The notes: a model not told the origin generated them from the letters alone. Shown: positions 1-13,316, counted from the stretch's first letter. The stretch: 64,000 nt of DNA from Anisodus tanguticus (GCA_034509755.1 CM067556.1:39416045-39480044); one strand, 5' to 3'. Translations and numbers: made by a program.

Positions 1-215
1 TTGTTTTTATTACCCGTGCGAGCCAGGTGGTTTCCACGTAAAAGTGTTGTGTCCTTTACTTTATGATTCTTTATTATTCCGCATACGCTACGCATAGAAC
101 ATGTAGAGTGACGTGTTTCACCCTATTGGCAAATATTAGGTGTTGCATAGGACAAAAGTCTACTGGTGCAGAAATAACACTAGTCCCACTTTTGTTCCTT
201 TTAGGTTAAAACACA
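1..215 (+). repeat. copia-like LTR 3' end fragment, copy 1
   Basis: This stretch resembles a second copy near 15826-16010: both share a 'caggtggttt.cacgtaaaa' motif, a 'ttattattcc.cata.gctacg' motif and a 'gcagaaataacactagtcc' motif. The style recalls the 3' ends of Solanaceae Ty1/copia LTRs, which is an inference from general appearance. No coding frame is supported. Confidence 0.35.
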
Positions 216-460
216 AAAGGACTTCAATTACAACAAAGAATAATAAAGTGGTGGCGGGATCCAGTGTCAAACATGTTGAGTCCAATCTATCAAGATCTAC
301 TAGCCATCATTATTTGGGAGTTATGGAAAAGGAAAAATACTATCATGCATGAATAGAAGTGGTTAGTTGGGAGATGTATTTATCAGATATATGCTACAAT
401 CCAAATGTTGGTACAGATCAGAAATCCTTATATCAGATAATTACCACCATATAGGATGAT

Positions 461-936
461 TTGATTAGCATGATAGAAGGGGTGAGAGAAACACCAAAGG
501 TTACAAACGTACTATGGAACTTTACTCGATCAAGGTGGATCATATGCAACACTGATGGAGCTTCAAGGGGAAATTCTGGGAGGAGTGCCTATGATTTTTA
601 CTTAAGGGATGAAACATGGGATTTAGTGTATGCTCTAGCAGAGGAGATATGGCATGTTACTAACAATGAGGTTGAGATAATGGCAATTGTTTAAGTTTTG
701 AGATATTGTAGCACAAAACATTTAGATATATATTATTGTGCAGATAGATTCTTAGCTCATACAAAGGGTTCTAGAAGAGTGATGGAAACCATCATGAAAT
801 ATTTCAAATTGGGTGGAGGAAGTTCAAGTAATAATAGAGAATAAGCAAATCAAATTCATTCATATTCTACTAGATGGTAACAAACTGGCATATGCATTAG
901 AAAACCAAGCAATTGATAAAGGTAGTGTATTTTGTC
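461..936 (+). pseudogene. LINE-type RNase H domain remnant, copy 1
   Basis: The open part (461-694) reads like the RNase H domain at the 3' end of plant L1-type LINE polyproteins (Pfam RVT_3 type). It has a CNTDGASRGNSG motif carrying the first catalytic Asp and an NNEVEIMAIV motif carrying the Glu. A stop at 692-694 ends the frame. Homologous sequence continues in broken frames to about 936, where the second copy still reads a GNKLADALANQ-like tail. The expected later Asp motif is not preserved. No full LINE reverse transcriptase is nearby, so this is a 3' fragment. A paralogous copy lies at 16273-16752. It is not a functional gene. Confidence 0.7.
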
Positions 937-1122
937 AATAGTTCATGGACCTGGAAATGCCATCAAAAGGATACTAAATAGTGACAAATCTCAAGTACCA
1001 TAATTAAGAATCATAACATATCAATAAAACAAGGGGGAAATGGATACAAAAATAATAAATACACAAGAAAGATGATATGAAGTCAAAGGGATATATTCAT
1101 TCACAACGATTGAAGACAACAT

Positions 1123-2210
1123 TTTAACGACCCAAAACTCGCCCTAGGCACAACATGCATTCATTTCTATGTACAACACCTGAAGCACCTTATAAAATCA
1201 ATGAATTTCTAATCTCTTTTGATAATCTTTTAATATTTATTTGAAACTGTCATTTATGGCTAATCGAAAGCATACTCATTATTCTAAATATCAGCGGATG
1301 TTTAACAAAAATAATATGTCATAAAACCTGGCAAATGCCCCCAACAAGTCATACGAGACTTGAACAATCTACCCACAATTCTGACAACTATCTATGGAGC
1401 TTCTAAGATAAATAAATGAATAGACTAACTTTGGGACGCAACCCAGAAAGTAAAGGCAATAAACTAAGATGCAAGTTCTCCTACTCCGTATGTGTATCAC
1501 GAACATCATCTTTGGCATTACCTAACACACCATGAAAAAAATAGGGTATGCTTGAATATGAGGTACTAAGTGAGTGTCTAAGGGGCAATAGTTAATGAAT
1601 CAAAATCAATATAGCAAATTCAGTAAAACAATATCAATAAGAAACAATTTGAAATCCAGAGGTAGAGTAAGCTAGCAAACTTAGTAAAATTACTAGTAAA
1701 TTAAATAGCACGGGAATACATCAATTTCAACTTATTATACCCTTTATATCATTAAGTATTTATCTTAACAACTCAAGATTATCACAAGCCACTCACAGGA
1801 AACCAAAAGATCAACACATGCCAACTCACGGGAAACAAATCATTCGATACACCGGGGCTATTAACCCCTGAAGGCTAATCATCCTCTTGACTAGCACAAC
1901 AGAGATACACCAGGGCTATTATAGTACGGAGGTCAATCATCCTATGGATTGACACAACTGCTCGAAAGCAATTCATTAGGATCCAAAATAGCTAATCGTC
2001 CTCTTGATTAATACAACTTACCCTATAATGGCCCAAACAAATACAAGTCATGGCATATAACCGAATCATCAATCATGGATTATAGCCGAATTCACTTCTC
2101 AAGTAATCTTCCCAGTAATAGTCTTTTAAAGTCATAAATAAATTAATTCTATGATATTTTAGATCACAATTTTGACTTTTTAAAAAATCACGTTTTATCA
2201 AAGTGTATCA
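1123..2210 (+). repeat. LTR-like dispersed repeat beginning TxTAACGACCC, copy 1
   Basis: The sequence from 'taacgacccaaaactcgcc' onward matches 16945-17604, which begins TGTAACGACCC, for about 600 bp. Copy 1 runs on beyond the point where copy 2 is cut by Ty3 gag. The opening is like many plant LTR starts. The matching other end was not found, so the right border is approximate. Short internal near-repeats of the form 'caactcacgggaaac' and 'ggctaatcatcctcttga' occur at about 1800-2010. Confidence 0.45.
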
Positions 2211-2689
2211 CATAAATTAGGACGAAAGGAACACGAAAGAAAAAATTATGTAGAAATTTTATTCAGATCAGTTATTCAGTTCCATTTTCAGAGAAACCCA
2301 TTCAACTGCAAACCAAGATTAAAGCTTCAACCATTACAAAATTTAGTTCAATCATCATAATAATGTGGGAAAAACGTTCACAAAATACTATAATTTGTAT
2401 AACATTAAATGTGGACTTGACTCTACACGCGCATAACCTTCTCCAAAATCATCTTTGAATAAGTAAATATGTTATAACACAATCATTCTTACAACTAAGG
2501 TTTCAAACGAAATTGCGATTCAAAAGAGTGTTTTCAAAATATAAACAAACTTTAAAAGAGAATATCAAATCATAGACATGCCTCAAATCCTGCTAAGGAT
2601 GATCTAAACGAGTCCCTCAACGTTCAATGTTATCTTTATGTTGGAACTAGAAAGAATGACAAGTGTTAGTTTTGATGATTGACAAAGAG
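2211..2689. other. Unassigned AT-rich intergenic sequence
   Basis: I see no supported gene, promoter or clear repeat end here. Short ORFs in the area lack recognisable domains. Confidence 0.5.
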
Positions 2690-3095
2690 ATTGCACAATG
2701 AGAATTAACCAAGTCTCCGGACTTGATCTATCAAAGGGTAGATACATTACATAGCTTATCGAATCAGGCTCAGATAGAGGTGGAAAGATAAGGTCAAAGA
2801 ACATGTTCCTTCTCAAACACAGAAGCGAGACAGAGTTGACAAGAACATATGCAAGGAAAAGGTCTAGGAACATGTTCCTTCGCAAAGTCTTACCACGAGT
2901 AGGATTTGTTTTTTTTTATGGTAAAGACTTTGCGTACAAGGCGACGGGATTTTGCACCATACTTATCAAGATATTTTAGAGTCCTACAAGAAACTAAATA
3001 TGCCTGAAGGTGTAAGAATCCTAAACCAACTAAAACCATATTCTTCCATGATGAGTCATATGAAGTAGGGTTTTGGTTAGACACGTTGATGAAGA
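2690..3095. repeat. Degenerate direct repeat, copy 1 of 2
   Basis: It shares an ordered series of words with 3640-4142: a 'gatctatcaaagg.agat.cattac' block, then 'actaggatttgt', then 'cttatcaagat', then 'cagagtcctacaagaaaactaaatatg' in similar form, then 'agggttt.ggtcag'. The spacing between copies is about 0.95 kb. It may be a pair of decayed LTR pieces (copia type), but no termini can be set. Confidence 0.45.
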
Positions 3096-3639
3096 CTGGT
3101 CAATGTGGATTTCTTGATGGTTATTCTGTTGCGCTGAGTCTTTATTATTCTTGTTGCTTTTATCATGGTGTTTTTCATCATAAAAAAAGGAAAATTTGTT
3201 GGCATTAGCAAGAATCCTTGTATGTGTTTTTGACAATTAAGAAAGTACTTGAACATGTTCAGCGAGTCTGGTTATATGAATCAAATGATTAGCTAACCAA
3301 TGCATAAGTAGTGTGAACCAGGCAACATGTATGTTTATCTTAAAAAAACTTTCTATATATTAATCAAGTGAACCAGTAGCAGTTCGAGGTAAAGGATATT
3401 ATGATCATTAATACAAAATAAGAGAGTTCATTCTAGCAGTTAATGAATCATATTGGTAAAAGGCTTCCGCATTAGAACTGGTGACAAAGTAAATGAACCA
3501 GGTCCATAAACTTGTTCTATCATAGAGACATATGCAGATGTATACAAATTAAGGTGAGATGGGTCATGGGAGAGCAACTCAATATAGAACAGAAAGAGTA
3601 TTGAAATTTTTTTTACTTGTTATATCTCAAAGTATTAGT
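3096..3639. other. Unassigned sequence between the direct repeats
   Basis: No coding frame with a recognisable domain was found between the two degenerate direct repeats. The 68-residue minus-strand frame around 3030-3236 has no family features and is probably chance. Confidence 0.4.
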
Positions 3640-4142
3640 AGGTCTGTAGAGTTGATTTGTCAAAGGTCAGATGTATTACGGAGCTAAATGAATCGAGCTG
3701 AGAAATTAGGTGAAGAGAAACAGACACAAAGCTACACATGATGAAATAGGTCTGTCAATATGTTCCATCAAACATCTCAGAGGCACGACAAATCTAGTTA
3801 TAGCATGTATTAGAGGAGATTGATAGAATAAGTAATTAAATATGTTCCACCTTAGAACAACACCCAGAGGCTGGTGCACCTAGTGGTTGAACTAAGTCCA
3901 ACAACATCATCCAAAAAAATCCTGTGCGACTAGGATTTGTGCTCTTTATGGAAAAGACTTGGCATGTAAGGTAGCAGGATTTTTGTTATACTTATCAAGA
4001 TTTCGCACGATACTTATCAAGATTTTTCAGAGTCCTACAAGAAAACTAAATATGTGAGGAGGTGTAAGAATTCCAATCAACATCAAACCCCAATCTACCT
4101 TGATGGGCCGTATCAAGAAGGGTTTAGGTCAGCCACAGTGAT
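3640..4142. repeat. Degenerate direct repeat, copy 2 (interrupted at 4142)
   Basis: This is the partner of 2690-3095. It is interrupted at 4142/4143 by the 11.2-kb LTR retrotransposon and resumes at 15369. Copy 1 reads without a break through the equivalent point (about 3085-3100), which supports the insertion. Confidence 0.45.
4138..4142. repeat. Target site duplication, left (gtgat)
   Basis: The five bases gtgat directly precede the LTR end TGTCATACCC at 4143 and recur at 15364-15368 directly after the other LTR end. The match is exact and of the 4-6 bp length made by LTR-retrotransposon integrases. Confidence 0.85.
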
Positions 4143-6793
4143 TGTCATACCCTAAACTAGAGGGGCACGATAGACACTCGGGCCTTACTTTCCGAGGGCC
4201 AACATACATGACTTTACCATATTCTTTAGCATACTAACGGGCCGGTAAGGCCTTAATAGTAGAATGGAAGTAGCTAAAGTAGTAAACAACTGATGATATC
4301 AACCTAATGAACATATATATACAGATAGATAAGGGCGACAAGGCCACCATTAAGTATGTACATCACAAGCTATGCCGACAAGGACATACATGACATCTAA
4401 ACATAGGACTCATATCTACAAGCCTCTAAGAGTACATTATAATCATTATAAGGACGGGATAAGGCACCTCCATACCCATAAATATGTACATAGCATCATA
4501 CCGACTAAAAAATAGCAACTTCGAAACAAAAGTAGTGCACCAACCACAGTTGAGTTGAGAATCTACTAATCAGGGTTGTCAATCCATGTACCTAAACTTT
4601 CCGGCATGAAATGTAGCATCACCTGATGAAAGGGATATTAGTACAAAAGATATACTGAATATATAAGGCATGAATAGTAATGTGAGAGCATAAGATGTTA
4701 ATATAGCATAAGGGGCAACTTGATAACCTTCATGCAACACAAGGCAAACCATGAAATGCTGAAACAAGTCTGAGACTCTTATACATACATACATCTAGCT
4801 TAGTAGTAATCATCGCCCACTGGTAGTATAACAAGGTGTTTAGTGTACTCATTGCCCAACTTAAATCTACTCGGTGGTGTTTATAATTACATAAACATCG
4901 CCCAACCTATAACATCTCGGTGTTGTATACATAACATTGCCAATCGATAACAACCTACATAAATAACATTGCCCAACTGATAACATCTCGGTGGTGTATA
5001 CATAACATTACCCAACTTGTGGTGTTCATCATGTCATAAATATATATGCACCACATAAGGGCCATCTCCCACCGCTTATAGCTTGGTGATGTCAATATAA
5101 TATTTCTACATACATACATACATAACGTTCTAGACTCGAGTGTTCGTATACTTACTCTTTTTCTTTGGAATGATTCTTTTTCTTTGAAATAGAAAGATGG
5201 CTCAATATAGACTTGAAACATCATCCAATAGAATAACACACAAGAGATAACTTTATGATATGGAAAGTACACCCGACAAGGGAAAATAAGAGTCGAGTAA
5301 TCATTTCGATGAAATCAATAAACCTTCCTAGCATAACATGAGTAGAGTCATTTTGAGGAGATGTTTGTTTACATTTCATTTCCATTAGATTCATCCAAAA
5401 AGAAAGAAAGAGATATCCTTAACAAACTTTTTTGTCAATTCACTCATCGACGCAAGTATAAGCCGTAGCACATCAATCTACAAGAATAGTAATAGTACTA
5501 TCATCATGTTAACGAAAAGCTTATAATAGATATAACGAGCTAAGAGAACAATTCTATAATAACATTTTCATCTTTCTTCTATTACTTTCTTCATTCTTAA
5601 GCCTATAACATCAATAATTTAGAATTCGATCATTTACATATTTTATCAAACACCTAGAGTGCATAAGGTACTATATTCTTCATCTATGGCGAATCAATAT
5701 TCAAGTAACCCAACAAGCTCTTTCCTTACCCTTGTTCTCTACTCACAATATATACAACAATATCCAGTAACTCAACACCATATCCATAGCCTTGTACATA
5801 TAGCACAACAACAACACGACACAACTCTACGAGTTCCAACTATAGCTTTACAAGCTCTTATCAAAAACACTCCAAATCTCATATGAACTTATATACATGG
5901 AGAAAAAATAAAGAAAAGAACTCAAAATCAACCCTTTTGTAAGCCTTAATCTAAAGCAACCAAGCCTCCAACTCAACAAAAGAGGGAGGATAAATAGTAG
6001 ACTACCACCACGAACATGCTAACAAAATATTGATGTTCATTACTTTTGAAATTGGCTTGGATGGTTAAGAAACCATTAGAGAACCTTGAGAGAGCTTTGA
6101 GAGCTGCTTAGGGTTGAAAAAGGTGATAAAATAAGGTTTTGGTTGAGCTAGGGACTTAAAATAAAGTCCAACGCCTTACTTTTTTCACACTGTCTCGCTA
6201 AGCTAAGCCCAAAGCAAGCAAAAATTGATTTATGGAGCTCGCTCGGTGAGCTACCCCCATAATCTACTCGATAGTCTGTGCAGTTTGACAAAAATGGGAA
6301 TATCTCTCTACTCCAGCATCGTATTGATGAATGGTTTAATTTGCTAGAAATTAGATCCGTAGAAATTCAATTTCATGGGTGTATCACCCCATAACTCTTC
6401 GAGATTTAGAGAAAACTTCAGAGACATTTGATGCATATTTCAGCGAACTAACGAGCGTAACTTATAGTGACTTTTGCTAACTTTTGATTTACAACTTGCT
6501 TGACCTCAAGGCTTAATATATGACTATTTTATGATCCAAATAACTCATAACAAGACATTATTATCATATTAAGCACTCCTATCCTTACCCCAAAAGCACA
6601 GGCTATTACAATCTACTTCCCTTGGAGAACTTCGTCGAAATTATTTCTTTTTATCTGATTAGTCTCAAACTTTCTCAAAACTTACTTAACAATCCAATGA
6701 ACCTTTCTTAACCTTGTATAGATATATCTTCATCTCTAAGCTTACGCTGGTTAACTTATGATGATAATAATATAAAATGTACGGGGTGTAACA
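4143..6793 (-). repeat. 3' LTR (2,651 bp) of the 11.2-kb element
   Basis: On the minus strand it starts TGTTACACCCCGTAC at 6793 and ends with a TATGACA form at 4143. It is collinear with 12999-15363. Relative to that copy it has extra blocks near 5185-5300 and 5465-5580. The stretch 4830-5010 holds short imperfect repeats built on 'cgcccaac..ataacatctcggtggtgtatacataac'. Confidence 0.82.
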
Positions 6794-6809
6794 TCCTTCC
6801 CCCTAGAAA
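6794..6809 (-). promoter_or_regulatory. Polypurine tract next to 3' LTR
   Basis: On the minus strand this reads TTTCTAGGGGGAAGGA, immediately before the LTR start TGTTACACCCC. A purine run abutting the 3' LTR is the usual plus-strand DNA primer of LTR retroelements. A related run occurs at 45299-45312 next to another LTR of the same style. Confidence 0.7.
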
Positions 6810-8689
6810 CATTCCTCCTCAAATGTAAGGGCATATGCATGAATACAACAGTCCTTATGATTTTTTGAAAATTTTGACATAGTCTCACCTATAAATGGGA
6901 CTACCCGAACCCCTACAAACAAGCAGAAAATATCCAAACTTACCTCGTAAAGCCATACAACACAACACAACATAAATATTTATATCATTATACCTTACAC
7001 ATCAACATCAAGTATAAAATTATGGAATAAGAGCTTACTTCATGAATCAATACATCAATTTTTGGTCATGCTTTTCTTTTACACGTAGTATCGGCTAATC
7101 ATAGAATAAGAGGTTATTATAAAGTCTCACCTTATGACAATGGAAATCACAGTCAAATGTAATTGTATAGGGCCTTCAAACTGAACACTTAATGGTATTT
7201 TATTATTCATAGCTTCTTTTACTTCCTATATCATTTCTTTCATATATTAACTCGCATAAAATCTCTTACGGAGGCTACCATCCTTAGTAATTAACTTGCA
7301 GACTTGATGCTCTTAAAATAGCGATATGTACTTATGTCGTAATCTTGTCTCGTAGTCCCTCTACAATCAAAACACCTAGTGGCCCTGGTACTTGAGTGTC
7401 CCACTACTATATGCTCGAAGGCTCCGATTCATTATCACTAAATAATCTTTCTGATTTTCCCTAAAAATGACATCTCTATTCTAACGTTCCTTACATTCCT
7501 ATATAAGGGATTCTATTATTTGGTTCACCAATAAGATTTTCACACAGCTCGCTGATACGTTCGTTGGATCAACTTCTGTCCTTAACCTTTATATTAGTTA
7601 AGAACCTTGTGGATACTTGGCTTCTAGTACTGTCCTATGATGCTAACCTTATCTAAAGAGTGCAGTACATGTGATCCTTAGAACATTAAAGCCCTCACTT
7701 CTTTCATAAACTTAGCTTTGTTTACTGAACGGTGTGCTAAAAACTCTTAATACTTTCTCATTGCTAATGGTCATAAACAATTCCTTCATTTTCTTCTTTT
7801 TGACACTAGTTCATTCATTCTCTTACTTGTCATATTCTCTTCCATTCTAAAATGTTCTGGTATACATGTAATCTCAAACGTTGATCATTATTCTAATTCT
7901 TTATGGTAATATCATATAGATGATGAGTCGTTAGCTTGTTCCCTCATTGTATACATATAGGATTTTGAAGGAGATTAGCATTACAAGATGTCGATTTATA
8001 TATCCAAGTTTGATCACTATACTTTATACCAAATCTCTTTTCTTACCTCATGGCTAAACCTTTCCGCCAATGGCATTTTAGAGAGAAAATTTCTTTGATT
8101 TTGTTGAGTCGCAAACTCACTTCCTCATCTATCTCATAGAACCTTTAGTCAATTCAAAACACTCATAATCATTTTTAATTTACCGTCACCTCATCTTTGT
8201 TTTAATATATTATCTCCTAATATATTTCTTTAGTGTCTACCTTGTATCCTTAGGTTCAGTATCCCCTTTAGAAACCCTTATGTCTTTGTATCAAGCTTTA
8301 CTCACCGTTACTTGAGTTTACATACAATATGAAAGTTATGGATATTGACTCGTCTGACTTTCCTTGCTTTTGTAATAATTAAGTCTCACATCAACCGATT
8401 TCTCAATCGTATTATCCTTGCATTTCCGTTCGAGGTACCTTGGAGGGTCTCTTGTCTTCAATGTACATAGATTCCTAAATATCAAAAATCTAGCATTTCT
8501 AGCCAATGCGTTCTTACTGTCCCTTCTCTACCACTTTTATAGAGTAATCACACGTTGTGAAACCCACATAACTACAATTTCATTCACTTCTATCATTCTT
8601 ATCATAATTCTTCTGCCTGCTCATCATGAAGTGAAACACATTTTCCTCGATACCTCTTCATAACATCTTCCCCTCTAGGAGGATGATTA
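6810..8689 (-). other. Decayed interior of the 11.2-kb element, left part
   Basis: About 1.9 kb of retrotransposon interior without a recognisable gag, protease, reverse transcriptase or integrase motif in any frame. The plus-strand 81-residue frame near 8418-8663 is hydrophobic but matches nothing I know. Near 8660-8689 the sequence is partly palindromic and leads into the plus-strand LTR. Confidence 0.5.
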
Positions 8690-11051
8690 TGTTACACCCT
8701 GTAATTTTTGCTCTAGTGTGCGTCGTAAGTAAACAAACGAAGAGCTCAGTGAGAAATATTCAATATTCATATTACAATGAGTTTAAACAAGTGCTAAATA
8801 AGTTTTAGAAGAATTCGAGGCTAAACAAATCAAGGGAAATACTTTTCGATAATATTTGACAAAGAAAAGTGGATTGCAATAGCCCGTATTTTCGGTGTAA
8901 GAATAAGAGTGTTTATTATGCTAATAAGGTTTTGTTATGAGGTATTTGGATCATACAATAGTCGCATGTCAACATTTGAAGTCAAGCAAGTTGTAAAATA
9001 GAAATTGGCAAAGGTTATCACAAGTTAAGTTCATAAATTCGATGAAATTTGGGTCAAATGTCTCTGAGGTTTTATCTTAATATACATAGAGTTATGGGGG
9101 GATCCACCCACCAAGTTGAAGGTCTATGAGTCTAGTTTCAAGAGCATTAAAACATTTGTTGATACAACATCGAAGTTGAAAGATATTTGTGTTTTTGTCA
9201 GACTATGCAAACTTCCGGGCAGATAGCTAAGGGAGCTCGTCGAGCAAGATCTATAGCGAGGTTGTTGCTTGCTTTAGGCTACACTCAGTGAGCTAGAGTG
9301 ACCAAAATGAGGCGGTGGATGACCATGCTCATTTTAAATTCGATGGGGACTTCATTTTCCCCTATTTCTTGACCAAACCAGACCCAAATACTCTCCCAAA
9401 GGTTCCCAAACATATATCTAAATTTCAAGAGAAGATCCAAAGGGGATTCATACCAATCTAACCTTAAAATCTTGGTAGAAATGAAGGAAGTGTCCTCTTG
9501 ATGTTGTGGTGAAGTTGTGGGCTGTAGTGAGCTAAAGCAAGCTTAGAATATAAGTTGGAGTTGTTCTAAGTAAAGTGTTCTCTTGCTTGTCCTTAAGTTG
9601 AATATTGTGTTGGTTGATATATAGAAGTGAAACACTACAAGTAAATGCTAGATAGTTGCCTAAAAGTGTAGTTATGTTGTATATGATTGTTGGACTTCTT
9701 TGATGAATTTCTTGAGGTGTTTATCACTGGATATGGTAGAGTATGGTAGTAGGGGAAGTGATTGTAGCTAGTTGACATGGAAAATAGAAGCATGAGAACT
9801 ATGCACGTTATGTATTCGATAAAATATCTAAATGAATTTCCTAGTAGGTTGTTGATCTTATTTTATCCCATACCATTCATATGTTGTAGATTAGATCATA
9901 GAGCATATGAGATATTGTGGGATACGTGTACCTAACGGCGAAAATATATGTAAGAATTTTCTTTTCTTTGGCATGATTTTGTTTTAGCCTAAAAGTAAAG
10001 GAAAATATCAAAAAATGATTCCATTCCTAGTAGCTTGGTTACTTTGTGTTTCCTTTAGTTATTGCTTATGATTCTAGTTTGTTCATTATCGCAATTCTCC
10101 TTCACATCTTATGATATTCCTTACGATACAATTGATTCAGAGCACTAGGGTTGGATTGTAACGTTCATTGTATATGATTCGATAATGATAGTCGGAGGAT
10201 AACAACCATAAGTCATTGTTCATGGTGTCCCTTGAGGTCTGTCTTGCACTATACTTATATATATGTATCTATTTTCTTACCGTGTCACGCTATAATCAGT
10301 CGGGCAGGCACTTATATGTGCATACCACTGGTTGGACAATTATGTATCATTATTTACCACCGGTTGTGTAGTTACCACTAAACAAATGGGCAGATATTAC
10401 CGCATCCTATATGGCGCGTAGTTTATATTATATGGACTCATAGAGTGTCTCGATTTTGATGTACATACATATATTTATGGTTTTGATGGTTATATACCCT
10501 TAGAGGCTTTTCTGAGTTTCAGGTTGATTTATGTACCCTTCTCTTGTATTATATTCTTATACTGACGTACCTTTTTGCCGACGGATGCTATGTTAATACC
10601 CATAGGTGTAGATAGACGATTTGATGAGCGTCTTCAGTAGGACCACTATTCAGATTGAGTTGCATCATTCCTCTTCTTCTGGAGTTATTGTTTGAGTTTT
10701 GGGGTATGCATTTATGTACATATTATAGGTATGGCGGGTCCTTTCCTGTCCTGGATATTTATGCCATGACTCTTAGAGGCTTGTAAACTAGTGGGTTATG
10801 TATTTTCATTTTGTATGGCCTTGCCAACCATCTAATATTAGTTGTGGCCTTGTCAGCCTTACGGTATATATATACATATGTTGGTTCTGTTGTCATATGT
10901 TCAAGTTTCTACGTTTAGTCTCTCTTTTGATTGCCATTTTAAGGCCTTGTTGTCCCAGACAGTTATAGAATGATTTTATGATATACAGATGGTACGCTTG
11001 GGCCATTCGGGCGCCGGTGCAGGCCACACCCCTCGAAGCTAGGGTGTGACA
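8690..11051 (+). repeat. Plus-strand LTR (2,362 bp) inside the minus-strand element
   Basis: It begins TGTTACACCCTG at 8690 and ends GGGTGTGACA at 11051, a near-mirror of its own start. A purine-rich stretch precedes it, and a tRNA-Met primer-like site follows at 11056. Length and end sequences match the flanking minus-strand LTRs, but the orientation is reversed. Only one LTR in this orientation is visible here, so it is a partial nested element or part of an inversion. Confidence 0.7.
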
Positions 11052-11055
11052 AACT

Positions 11056-11067
11056 TGGTATCAAAGA
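11056..11067 (+). promoter_or_regulatory. Degenerate tRNA-Met primer binding site
   Basis: It reads tggtatcaaaga, against the plant consensus TGGTATCAGAGC, four bases after the LTR end at 11051. This fixes the plus orientation of that LTR. Confidence 0.6.
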
Positions 11068-12982
11068 AGATTTGTCCTAGAGAGTCTACAAGCCGTGTCT
11101 AGTAGAGTCTTATTTATGAGTGTGTTTTTCTCCACACTTATAAACAAGAGGCTACATAGCATTTATAATGGTTACCTTTCTTTTTGATCTTGAATTATGC
11201 TATGGAGCAGAGTCGTAAGACTTATTTCCATAACCATTATCGTGTTTAAAATTATAGGAATACCTTCTTCCACCAGAAATATGATTTGCAGAGAGATTGA
11301 GGATGAGTTTATGAGGGATAAGAGTAGTACGCCATCTATTAAGTGAAATCCATCAGAGGACACGAATGAGTTTCCTTTCCAGGTATCTTCATCTATACTA
11401 GTACTAGAGGAGCTGAGGGAAGCTCTCATATTACCAGTTCCACCGCTTGTTCCATTTGATGGGAATAATAGGAGAGTGATGCAGGCATTGACTCAGTTGG
11501 TTTCCTCTCAGGCATGGATCCATCCTAGAGCATTTCATATTGATAGACCCCTTGAAGGGTCAGGCAGTTCATAGCCTAGGGAGATTTTCGATCAGAGACC
11601 GCTGATGGTTACCTTATTTGACCTAGCTGAGGGTGATGAGAGGGCCAAGAGGGATAGGATAGTTGGTGGGTGGGGTGAATGACCGTATAGGGATGAGTTT
11701 TAGTTGTATGATCCACAGGTTGGACCTTCGCGATAGATGGTGCATAATTAGAGTTCTCGGTAAGGTCGAGGTAGGGTACACAGACCCTAGACAAATGTTC
11801 ACTTTTTCTAATATCATTATGCCAACTGTTACAGAGATCCTTTGTGTCTCTAACGCGAATTCAATTGTCTTAAGTTACTTTCTAATACTAGTATCTCTAC
11901 GTCCAGGGCTAAATCGATCTTCTGATAATTCTCCTTAAGGTCACCGGTTCACTTCTCATAATAAAGACATAACCTTATGATTTAAATTTCTATATAATCT
12001 CAAAATTTTATTTTTTCTTATCTTTTATTCTACTTGAATATGAACCTTATCATACTACTATACTTTATATTATGTTGTCTAATGATTCCTCCTATCTAAT
12101 CATAGCTCTTTACGTAAACTTCTACCAGTCTCTTGCTAATATAACCATTTCTTACCTTGCTCCGAAAAACTCTAGTGGGCCACTCTTTCACTTCTAATTG
12201 TCTTGGCTTCATCCATTCTTATTCTTTTGGTTGCTTAATATTCCTTCTTTACTAAGAGATGGGAAAAATTGAGGTCGATGCTTACCCTACATACAAGGAT
12301 TCCAATACCTAACCTCAAAATCTTCTAACCCTCAAGAAATCATATTTGGGTACATAATTCCAGGGTACATCACTTATATGCCCCATAAAGAGGGATTATC
12401 AACATATTTGTAATGCTATTAAAAATGTCATTGAGTCCTAACAATGTGGCCATTGTCAAGAATTACTCTGTCCCTTATTAGACTTTTAGAATTTCTTTTC
12501 TTTCCAAAATATGTTTGTTTATTCCTAGAAGTCGTAAGTTAGAGGTAGTGTTGCTACTATACCTCTATCATTGCTAAACAGAACCCTCTGTTTGAGCTCC
12601 AACTATTTACAAGTTTCTCCACTTAGGTGTCTTACACCTCCTATACATTACCTCCTTTACTTTATGAAATTCGTACTTTACCTTCTGATTCTCTCATAGA
12701 CTCTTCCCTGCATAGGTGAGATAAGTATCCACTCCTTAATACTCAAAACACAACTACAACATTTGGTATAACTATGATCTAATAGGTTCTCACCCTTTGC
12801 TTATCACAACCCGAGTTAAAATTGAATACCTAAGACTCAACTCTATTGCACGATCTGGAGTAAGAAATAAGGGTAATCAACTCCTAAATGCCCTGTAGCC
12901 TCCTATTTATAAATGTGGTGCACAACACATCCATTAACAAGACTCTACTAGACATGTCTTGTAGACTCCGTAGGACAAACCT
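11068..12982. other. Decayed interior, right part of the 11.2-kb element
   Basis: No intact coding region was found. The first few hundred bases after 11068 may be plus-strand leader or gag relic. From about 12250 to 12982 the sequence resembles 52440-53171 and, more weakly, 62430-63822, each time just inside a minus-strand 5' LTR. This looks like a shared untranslated leader of one retrotransposon group. Small frames at 11172-11429 and 11609-11938 show no domain. Confidence 0.5.
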
Positions 12983-12994
12983 GCTCTGATACCA
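12983..12994 (-). promoter_or_regulatory. tRNA-Met primer binding site
   Basis: The minus strand reads TGGTATCAGAGC, a perfect match to the common plant tRNA-Met primer site, four bases from the 5' LTR end at 12999. It sets the element's orientation. Confidence 0.85.
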
Positions 12995-13127
12995 AGTTTG
13001 TCACACCCTAAACTGGAGGGGCACGATAGGAACTCGGGCGTTACTTGTTGAGCGCCAACATACATGACTTAACCATGGTAGAAAGTAAGTAGACAAAGCG
13101 ATAAACAACAGAAATATAGACCTAATG

Positions 13128-13130
<3 letters not shown>

Positions 13131-13168
<38 letters not shown>
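13131..13168. repeat. (AT)n microsatellite
   Basis: About 19 uninterrupted AT units inside the 5' LTR. The 3' LTR has only a short 'atatatat' at the same place, so the run expanded after insertion. Confidence 0.9.
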
Positions 13169-13170
<2 letters not shown>

Positions 13171-13171
<1 letters not shown>

Positions 13172-13316
13172 TAAGGGCTGACAAGGCCACAATGAAGTAT
13201 GTACATCGCAACTTATGCCGACAAGGTCATACATGACTTTATAAATAAGGGCCGAAAAGGCCACAATGAAGTATGTACATCAAACTTATGCCGACAAGGC
13301 CATACATGACATCTAT
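13171..13316. repeat. Tandem duplication of about 73 bp in the 5' LTR
   Basis: Two successive copies run from 'ataagggc.ga.aaggccac' through 'atgccgacaagg.catacat'. The 3' LTR has this block once (about 4326-4400), so the duplication is specific to the 5' LTR. Confidence 0.75.

Noticed and set aside
8418..8663. Hydrophobic 81-residue frame that could be a membrane protein
   Set aside because: AT-rich DNA often gives hydrophobic frames; it has no homology I recognise and lies in decayed element interior.
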